Assembly: GCF_000151315.2 (NCBI RefSeq)
Contig: NW_011887303.1
Location: forward strand, 804,719-868,718
Origin: Capsaspora owczarzaki ATCC 30864
Taxonomy: Eukaryota; Opisthokonta; Filasterea
Direction of reading: 5' to 3'
Length of the DNA: 64,000 nt
In this document: positions 57,671 through 64,000 of the stretch, piece after piece
How positions within the stretch are numbered: position 1 is the stretch's first letter
Layout: the number at the start of each line of letters is the position of its first letter
Notes under the pieces: model-generated
Seen by the model: the letters and a program-made list of their open reading frames with translations, nothing else
Databases searched by the model: none
What the model was told of the DNA's origin: nothing
Made by a program: the position numbers and the translations under genes

Positions 57671-58267
57671 TGCAATAGCAATAGCAATGGGAAGTCAAAA
57701 AAAAAAAAAAAAAAAAAGTGAGCGAGAAATTGGCCACGCAGACAGACAGACAGACAGCCCCAACCCCCCAGAGTGAAGAGCAAAGCCATGGGTGAGTGAG
57801 TGAGTGAAGATGAGAGATGAAGCACGCAATGGCAGGGAAGGCGGCTGAGATCACTGCGCTGGAGGGAGGAACTAGCTGGATCGAGAGAAGCTTGAATGAA
57901 AAAGAAAAAAAGAAAAAGAAAAAAGAAAAAGAAAAAGTAAAGGGTGTTCTTTTGTTGTTGGATTGGAGCCCGGCGAAGACCGTGGGGCACAAGTCACAAA
58001 GGTGGCTTGGCTTGTGATCACACTCTGAGTAGAGCAACGGCGTCGAAAGAGGCGTGGGGATTGGCTGCGTTGTGCGGAAGACCACTCGATTCGATTGGCA
58101 ACAGTTCGACGTCCAACGACGCGCTCTCACTGCACTTCAACAGCCAAGCAGTGACGTCTCAGCGTGGAACAGACGGTTGGATGTAGAGTCACGTACTTGG
58201 CGAGGAGAAGGTTGGCAATCTCCAGCAGACTCAGCTGCGCGACCATGTCGGCGTCGGCAGCGCTCAT
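55434..58267 (-). CDS. SPTLC1: Serine palmitoyltransferase subunit 1
   Basis: Eight exons, 58267-58197, 57636-57564, 57353-57243, 57152-57064, 56928-56499, 56395-56198, 56085-55717 and 55613-55434, encode 506 residues. Near the N-terminus, [15 protein letters not shown] forms the ER membrane anchor, followed by [15 protein letters not shown]. The fold-type I aminotransferase core contains [20 protein letters not shown] (its Cys is the position mutated in human neuropathy), [27 protein letters not shown] and [17 protein letters not shown]. The position of the PLP lysine is SIGGFSYG, without Lys, as expected for the non-catalytic LCB1 subunit. With LCB2 it condenses serine and palmitoyl-CoA, the first step of sphingolipid synthesis. 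Confidence 0.97.
57648..57716. repeat. Poly-A runs in SPTLC1 intron 1
   Basis: Two A runs of about 27 and 21 bases on the + strand (T runs in sense) directly behind the exon 2 acceptor. They probably serve as the polypyrimidine tract, expanded. Confidence 0.8.
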
Positions 58268-58668
58268 TCTTTGAGTCAAGCGGAGGGGGGGGGGGAAATG
58301 GAGAGTGAGCACAATAATGCAACAGCAATAATATACACGATGGGTTTGAGTGGCATCGAGCTTGAGGATGATGAGAGGGAGCGATTGGAAAAAGCAAAGA
58401 TGGGAAATACTATTGTTCATATTTTTTAAGCCATGATAAAACACACACACACGAATCGCTCCAAACAAACATCAGCACACAAGCAACAATGAGAAATTAC
58501 AAGCAATCAGCAACCAGCCCACACGGTCCATCAAGAACAAAACGTGGAGCAAGACAGACAAAACAGAAATGTTGCTAAACCATGGTTGAAAACCCCTCCA
58601 GTGACGAGTATGGCAAAGCTGTCAAAAGCGCCTGCACCAAAATTCACCTTCTTGTAGGGTGTGCTTCC
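58268..58668. other. Intergenic region between SPTLC1 and CHCHD2-like genes
   Basis: 401 nt between tandem minus genes, holding the SPTLC1 promoter and the CHCHD2-like 3' UTR. No gene seen. Confidence 0.5.
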
Positions 58669-59493
58669 TTAGTTGATGCCATAGGAGACCTTGCATTGCT
58701 TGAGGACGTCAGAGTAGCCCGAGCAGAGGCCAATGTCGCGATCGTGGGTCTTGATGCAGTCGAGGAACTGCTGGAGCTCGTACGAGCACACCTGCGAGTT
58801 GTTGTTGTTGTTGTACATGGGCGCTTGTTGTGCCACGGGTGCAGGTGCGGCCTCGGCAGCAGCGGGCTGGCTCGACGACGAGCCGCCGAACATGCCAGTG
58901 ACGGCGTGGCCGATGGTGTGTCCCTGGCGAAAGCAAGCAAAACAAAGGAGCAAGGAAACTCAGTACTTCAGCATTGAAAGCAACAGCGCAAGGAGAAGTC
59001 AAAGAAGGGGGGAGGGAGATTGCGTTTCCAATGCAGAGCCCATAGAAAAAAAAAAAAAAAACTCAATGGAAATCCCATACAAAAAAAAAAAAAAAAAAAA
59101 AAAAGGAAGGATCTCGATCGTCTTGGCGGTTTTTGATGCTGCATTTGCTATTGTTCCGCTCTTCTGCACTTGACTTCCGCACTCGACCAGAGCGTGTTCT
59201 TGCATCAATCTCAAACACAGCGGGTGGGAGGAAGGAGAGAGGGAGAGAGAGAGAGAGAGAGAGAGACGTACAACGGCGGAACCGACAGCGACACCGGCGG
59301 CAGTCGTGGCCATCTGGGCAAAGAGGCCGGGCTGCTGGGGCTGGGGCTGCATGGGCATGGGTGCGTGGTGCTGGACGGGCGCGGGGTGGTGCGGGGCAGC
59401 AGCGACGGGGGCAGGCGCGGCAGTGCGGGCAGGCGCAGGGGCGGCAGTGCGGACGGGAGCGGCCTTGGCGGCGGGAGCAGAGCGGCGAGGCAT
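58669..59493 (-). CDS. CHCHD2: CHCHD2/CHCHD10-type mitochondrial twin CX9C protein
   Basis: Two exons, 59493-59272 and 58923-58669, encode 158 residues. The N-terminal half (MPRRSAPAAKAAPVRTAAP) is Ala/Pro/Arg-rich, as in CHCHD2. A conserved hydrophobic hairpin spans the intron: GLFAQMATTAAGVAVGSAV joined to GHTIGHAVTGMFGG. The CHCH domain has both CX9C motifs, CSYELQQFLDC and CSGYSDVLKQC, oxidised by the MIA40 relay in the intermembrane space. The family supports MICOS and respiratory function. A TATA-like element is present upstream. Confidence 0.95.
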
Positions 59494-59909
59494 TGTGACT
59501 GGAAGTGGAAGTGGGTTTGAGGTTTTATGAAGAGTGAGCTCGGACTGAAATACAACTTGGCACACTATAAATATGGGAGGTAGGAGGGTGAGGGCGTTGG
59601 TTAGGGTTGGTGCGATTGGAAGCAAAGACAGAGAGACCGAGCGTTAACCAGCCATGCAGCATGGAGGAGGGTTGAAACCGACAAAGGAGCATTGAATAAG
59701 AATATAGTACATAGTTATGGTGACACGGCAGCGGAGCAGCGACATCCAAAGTCCAGCACAGCGACATTCAAAGCACGATTTGGTCGCTCCCACCATCAGC
59801 GTCGCGTCGCGTCGTGAGCCTCCATTATTTTGAAAACCCAAATCATGCCAGAGCCAAGAGGCATGACAGATAGTAGCTCCACAGCCGTCCAAAGAAGCCG
59901 ACTTTGCGC
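59494..59909. other. Intergenic region between CHCHD2-like and DCAKD genes
   Basis: 416 nt between tandem minus genes, with the TATA-like element and the kinase 3' UTR. No gene seen. Confidence 0.5.
59565..59574 (-). promoter_or_regulatory. TATA-like element upstream of CHCHD2-like gene
   Basis: On the minus strand ATATTTATAG lies 72-81 nt before the ATG, a credible core-promoter distance. Most other promoters here show no such element. Confidence 0.35.
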
Positions 59910-60886
59910 TCAGCGGGCATCGCGCGAAAAATAGTACCACCCACTTGCGACCGCAACGGCACTTGCTGCTAGAACAGCGGGCGAAGGAATTGTCCAGAGC
60001 GTCTGCAGCTCTGCAAACACTGCCCGAACCTGGTTGCGCGTGGCTTCGAGACTGCCCGAGTTGTCAATGACAATATCTGCTCGTCGGCGCTTCTCCTCAA
60101 TCGACATTTGCGCATTCATGCGACTCCGTGCGTCCGCCTCGCTCATGGAATTGCGAGCCATCAGTCGCTGCAGCTCGGCCTGTTCGTCGCAGTAGACGAC
60201 AACCACGCGTCGCAGATAGCGAAGCAATTGGCCGCCTTCAAAGAGCAGCGGGACGTCCAACACTGCAATGCGCTCTCCTGCTCATTGTGGTTTTTGTTCC
60301 CGCCGACGTAGAATACCAAGCGACACCACGGGCAGCGATTTCAAACAGACCATGGTCCAAATCAGATGTACAAAACGGGGTGGTCGGTGAGCCAGACATC
60401 CACCGATGTTCGATGTTCGAGCGCTCGCAATTCCAACAAACCGTCGTCGTCGCGCGACCGCCAATCGTACCTCGAATGTAACACTTGAGAATCTGCCTGA
60501 ACATTTCCCGGAAGACAGCGGGATGGACAGCTCCGTTGAGCTGCCGTCGCTTGTCTGCGTCGTTGAAGATGAGCTTGCCCAGCGCGTCCCGGTTGATGGT
60601 CTGATCAGGCAGCAGGATTTCCCGGCCAAAGATCTGAACAATCTGCTTGTACGCTGGCTTTCCCGGCTCGACCACTGACAAAAAAAGCAACGCAGCAGCA
60701 GCAGCAGCAGCGGAGTGAGTTCGTGATGACCAGTCTCTCAATCTCTCACAGCTCTCACTTGGCTCGCTCACCTTGTCGCGCAATGAGGTCTGCGTCAATG
60801 ACAGGAATCTTCAACTCGTCCTGCAGCATCTTGGAGACGGTGCTCTTGCCAGTCGCAATGCCGCCAGTCAATCCGATCAGCAGCAT
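59910..60886 (-). CDS. DCAKD: Dephospho-CoA kinase with C-terminal membrane anchor
   Basis: Three exons, 60886-60772, 60674-60471 and 60277-59910, encode 228 residues. The P-loop is [16 protein letters not shown], then the CoaE substrate motif [11 protein letters not shown]. Next come [26 protein letters not shown] and [11 protein letters not shown], then the lid region [20 protein letters not shown] and [18 protein letters not shown]. All match CoaE/DCAKD, which phosphorylates dephospho-CoA in the last step of CoA synthesis. The C-terminus has a hydrophobic segment, [16 protein letters not shown], followed by SRDAR, a tail-anchor that would tie the enzyme to a membrane (outer mitochondrial or ER). 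Animal DCAKD also has a hydrophobic C-terminal region. Confidence 0.94.
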
Positions 60887-61178
60887 TGTTGTTGTTGTTG
60901 GGATTTCTGAGAATGTCAGAGAATGCGACTGAGCTCCACCCGATTGTTTGAATACATACGTGTATGAATATATACTTGCCAATTTCGAGCAAACGCTGAC
61001 TGTTCCGTCACCAACGTGCTAGATTTACAACATTTTGTATTTTGTGAGGACAAACAAACAACAGCAAGAACCGAAGGGCCGTTTACAAGTTACGAGAGCT
61101 CCTGTGGAGCAAGCTATATAGCAAGCTGTGAGGCAATCTGTGAGGCAAGCTGTGTGGCATGGCAACAAGCTGCATCCA

Positions 61179-61988
61179 CTACCAAGCGCGTGCAACGATA
61201 CTCGTCAAGTTGCCGTCCTCGTTGGCAACATATTCATCAAGATCAGCCGACGCCTGGCGCCAACGGCCATGCCGACGCTGACTCTCACACCGAAGAAGTG
61301 ACCCTTCAATGCGGATGTTGCGGGACGTGAGGCTGAAGTTGACGCCTGCCATCAGAGTCCCGTCAATGTTCTCGATACTCTCGTCAAGATTCAAGCAGGA
61401 TTCTTTCCAGTCACGACCGTCACCAGTCAAACACTCTGCGTACAGCATGTTGTGGTCCAAGCGAACGTTGCGGGAGCTTTGCGACAAGATACGACGCGGC
61501 GCCCGCTCATGAGCGACTGGTGTTTGAGCAATCGTCTGCTTCCTGGTGACCTTCTTTTTGCGATTCTTCTTGTTGTCGTCCTCACTGTAGTCAGAGTCAT
61601 TCGTGTCGTCGTCATCGTCGTCAGCATCCGTTTGACGCGACTTCTTGGGCGTTGCGGTCTGCTGCTTGTCCTCGGCCATTTCAGAAGCAAGACGCTTGGT
61701 GGTCACGCCACGGGAGGTTGAGCCCGTCTGCCTGGGTTTGCGAGCACGGAAATTGTAGCCCTTAACCAGCGTCTCTTGCTGTTTCTCAGCAGGAGTGGCG
61801 GGAGTGGCAGGAGTGGCAGGCGTGGCCTCAGCAGTGGTAGCTTGAACGGGCGCCTCGATCTGAGGGCCGTCCTCGTTCCTTGCGTCGGCGATCCTGGACC
61901 TGTCACTGATCTCTGTCTCTGGCGTGGTAGTCCTTGCAGCACGCACTGGAGTTGAGGCAGGAGTACCCGAGGGTGCCTTCGTTGCCAT
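61179..61988 (-). CDS. Cyanovirin-N homology (CVNH) protein with disordered acidic/basic N-terminus
   Basis: Intronless frame of 269 residues. Residues 1-160 are disordered: Thr/Ala/Pro repeats (ATPATPATPATP), acidic DADDDDDDTNDSD, then KKNRKKKVTRKQ, which looks like a nuclear signal. The C-terminal 100 residues form a CVNH domain with two related halves: SRNVRLDHNMLYAECLTGDG then SCLNLDESIENIDGTL, and SRNIRIEGSLLRCESQRRHG then ASADLDEYVANEDGNL. Such domains bind mannose-rich glycans in cyanobacteria, ferns and fungi. The Cys pair of cyanovirin is only partly kept. It lacks a secretory signal, so a cytosolic or nuclear lectin-like protein is inferred. MATKAPSG at 61988 is the preferred start. 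Confidence 0.85.
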   Translation of the reverse strand: MATKAPSGTPASTPVRAARTTTPETEISDRSRIADARNEDGPQIEAPVQATTAEATPATPATPATPAEKQQETLVKGYNFRARKPRQTGSTSRGVTTKRLASEMAEDKQQTATPKKSRQTDADDDDDDTNDSDYSEDDNKKNRKKKVTRKQTIAQTPVAHERAPRRILSQSSRNVRLDHNMLYAECLTGDGRDWKESCLNLDESIENIDGTLMAGVNFSLTSRNIRIEGSLLRCESQRRHGRWRQASADLDEYVANEDGNLTSIVARAW

Positions 61989-62060
61989 CAGGAAAACTGA
62001 ACAGGAACGACAAACAAACAAACAAACAAAACTCGACTAAGCTCAAAGCAACTCAGTGCT

Positions 62061-62322
62061 CAGTCACTCCTTCAGTCACTCCTCGCTACAAGTAGTGGCC
62101 ACGAACAAGCGTAACACACTGGCACTGTTCATTTTGTCATTTGTTGCCGCGTTTCGTTGTTTGTTGTTGATTGTCTGAGTTGTTCTGTTTGTTTTCAGTC
62201 ACTCCTTCAGTCACTCCTCGCTACAAGTAGTGGCCACGAACAAGCGTAACGCACTGGCACTGTTCATTTTGTCATTTGTTGCCGCGTTTCGTTGTTTGTT
62301 GTTGATTGTCTGAGTTGTTCTG
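62061..62322. repeat. Tandem direct duplication, 127-bp copies, 135-bp period
   Basis: Copies at 62061-62187 and 62196-62322 differ at about one base (ACACACT versus ACGCACT context) and are separated by 8 nt. The near-identity implies a recent duplication. It lies in the 539-nt divergent promoter region between the CVNH and RhoGAP genes. The remaining part of the gap (62323-62527) holds only a CT repeat near 62402. Confidence 0.9.
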
Positions 62323-62527
62323 TAGCAACATTTTAACTTTGATCAACTTTAAAAATGTTGTATTGATTTTGAATTTTCAAACCTCTGAAATCCACTCCCT
62401 CTTCTCTCTCTCTCTCTTCCACACACTCTGTATTGTAGGTGACTACAGTCCAAAGACCAAGCGCTCGTGTGTTTGAACTCAAATCCAACCCATTAGCATT
62501 AGAAAAAACAAAACCATCGTGCACAAA

Positions 62528-64000
62528 ATGCAGCAGCCGACGAGCTTGGAGGGCTGGACGACCGTCCCAATGCAGACCGGCGACAAGGCGTACCTGAACT
62601 CTGCCGGAAGCGAGATCTGGGCGCCGCCGTCGTCTGCGCGTGCAGGTGCAGGTGCACAGTCAAGCACGGGAGGCAAGCCGAGGCCCATGTGCGGCACGCT
62701 GCGCGTCGGCGTGGTGGACGCCAAGCTCGCTGGAGCCAAGGAGCAGGACTCGCTCGTCGTCATCGCCACAGACCAGCACGGCAAGCTCGTCCGCAAGGCA
62801 CAGACAGACCCGCGCTTGAAAACCAACGCTCCGAGCTGGTTTGAGTACTTTGACGTCTCGGTCGACTATGGCCGCTTTGCCCACCTCTCCATCCGCCAGC
62901 CGCCGCGCGGTTTGCTGAGGTTTGGCAAGGTAAAAGAACACACAAACAACTCAGTGCTGCTTGGCAGCCGAGCCACCTTGTAACCCGGGCTCACGTTGAA
63001 GTGTGATTTGACATTTTGCAATCATAGGGTGAAGAGTTTGCGCGCGGCGTTGTCGACCTGACGCCCCTCCTCGATGGCACACAGCATGACGTGCGCCTCA
63101 ACCTCGTTCCCGCGGGCCAGATTCACCTGAAATTGTTGTAAGGCAGGCAGTATCCTTGATGCTTTTTGTTGTTGTTGTTGACACATTCGGGATGACTCAA
63201 CAACCTTGCTGCTGCTGTCAGCTTCTCGGACGAGTCGGGCATGTTTGGCTTGGACCTCGCGGCGACCGTGCGTCGCGAAAAGCGCACCAACATCAACGTG
63301 CCCTTCATTATCGAGGCTTGCGTCACCCATGTCGAGAAAAATGGCCTCGACAATGTCGGCATGTACCGCATTTGCGGCACCAAGACCGCCGTTGACGCGT
63401 TGCGCGCGCGCTTCAACCAGGCCGGCGCGCAGACCAAGTTCGCTTTCGGAGAAGACGAGGATATCAACAACGTCGGCAGCTTGCTCAAGCAGTACCTGCG
63501 CGAGCTTCCCGAGCCGCTGTTCACGTATGCCAAGTTTCACGACTTTGTCGCCGCTGTCAACATGATTGATCGCGACCTCGAGGCCAAGAAGGACGTCTTC
63601 CGCCAACTTATCCACTCGCTTCCCATTGTCAACCGACAAACCATCGTCTACTTGATGCTTCATCTGAGCCACCTTGCCAACAATTGCAATGAAAACAAGA
63701 TGACCCCCACCAACATTGGCACGTGCTTTGGCCCCTCTGTGCTGGCGCCGCCGCCTCCCATCGTCAAGAAGGGCTCCAAGCCGCAGCCAGCGGATGTCGA
63801 CATGGCCACTCTTGCGGCTCAGGCTGGCATTGTCAAGTTTATCATTGAGCACTGGGCGGATCTTGCCATTGAGACTGCCCCTGCGCGCCGCGTCATCGCC
63901 GCATCCAACATTCCGGCTGGTTCTCCAGCCTCCGCCGCCGCCGCCGCCGCTGTGGGTGCATCCGTCCCGCCCAAGCCCGAAAAGCCGTCGACCGCAGGCC
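62528..64000 (+). CDS. RhoGAP protein with C2-like N-terminal domain, 5' part
   Basis: Exons 62528-62929, 63028-63137 and 63222 to the window edge. Residues about 55-170 form a C2-like domain (GTLRVGVVDAKLAGAKEQDS, WFEYFDVSVDYG, GVVDLTPLLDGTQHDVRLNL). The RhoGAP domain follows: NVPFIIEACVTHVEKNGLDN, the arginine finger GMYRICG, NVGSLLKQYLRELPEPLFTY, RQTIVYLMLHLSHLANNCNE and TPTNIGTCFGPSVL. It ends in an Ala/Pro-rich linker that continues beyond the window. It should switch off Rho/Rac/Cdc42 GTPases at membranes. The C2-RhoGAP arrangement occurs in SYDE/SynGAP-like and plant/protist proteins; I do not assign an orthologue. Confidence 0.93.

Overview
The window is nuclear DNA of a gene-dense eukaryote. 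About 30 protein genes lie on both strands. Most are split by short GT-AG introns (about 58-140 nt) and separated by a few hundred bases. Gene content (CDC20, UBE2C, SPTLC1, SELENOH, CHCHD2, SLC35F6, AGTRAP-like, annexin, G-alpha, bHLH and hemopexin modules) points to an opisthokont. The animal-like parts in such a compact genome suggest a unicellular holozoan such as a filasterean. That placement is inference; no rRNA or marker sequence is present to fix it. Sense strands are pyrimidine-rich upstream of starts and in long first introns, which explains most of the poly-T/poly-A tracts.

Layout. 1-9.6 kb: tail of RPL31, a Rabex-5-like Rab GEF (-), casein kinase 2 alpha (+) sharing a promoter region with it, and an ankyrin-JmjC protein (-). 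11.0-13.5 kb: a divergent pair of intronless genes I do not recognise. 13.8-18.6 kb: UBE2C (+), an RNF113/Cwc24 splicing factor (-) and CDC20 (+), so the E2 and an activator of the anaphase-promoting complex are about 2 kb apart. 19.4-26.9 kb: a head-to-head pair of large proteins with signal peptide, membrane segment and coiled coil, with matching exon structure. 27.0-31.6 kb: AGTRAP-like (-) and SLC35F6-like (+). 31.9-34.7 kb: a five-exon gene joining a polyQ/polyA region, a bHLH-zipper and hemopexin repeats. 35.2-38.8 kb: a divergent G-alpha subunit and an ARF GTPase (both -). 39.9-46.2 kb: a small membrane protein, methylmalonyl-CoA epimerase, annexin and mitochondrial ATP synthase subunit b (all +). 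46.8-52.3 kb: choline/ethanolamine phosphotransferase, an orphan gene and an LRR protein built from nine 84-nt exons (all -). 52.4-55.3 kb: a short LTR-like fossil, a small orphan ORF and selenoprotein H with an in-frame UGA. 55.4-62.0 kb (all -): SPTLC1, CHCHD2/10, dephospho-CoA kinase and a cyanovirin-N-homology protein. 62.5-64 kb: the start of a RhoGAP gene that runs off the end.

Most items to check concern gene architecture: the bHLH-hemopexin fusion (strongest candidate for something undescribed), the selenocysteine codon that automatic callers would read as a stop, the one-repeat-per-exon LRR gene whose introns are also repeated, the inverted pair of membrane coiled-coil genes, and the unusual G-alpha. 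Exon boundaries below were set by hand from splice consensus, reading-frame phase and family similarity recalled from memory. No alignment or transcript data were available.
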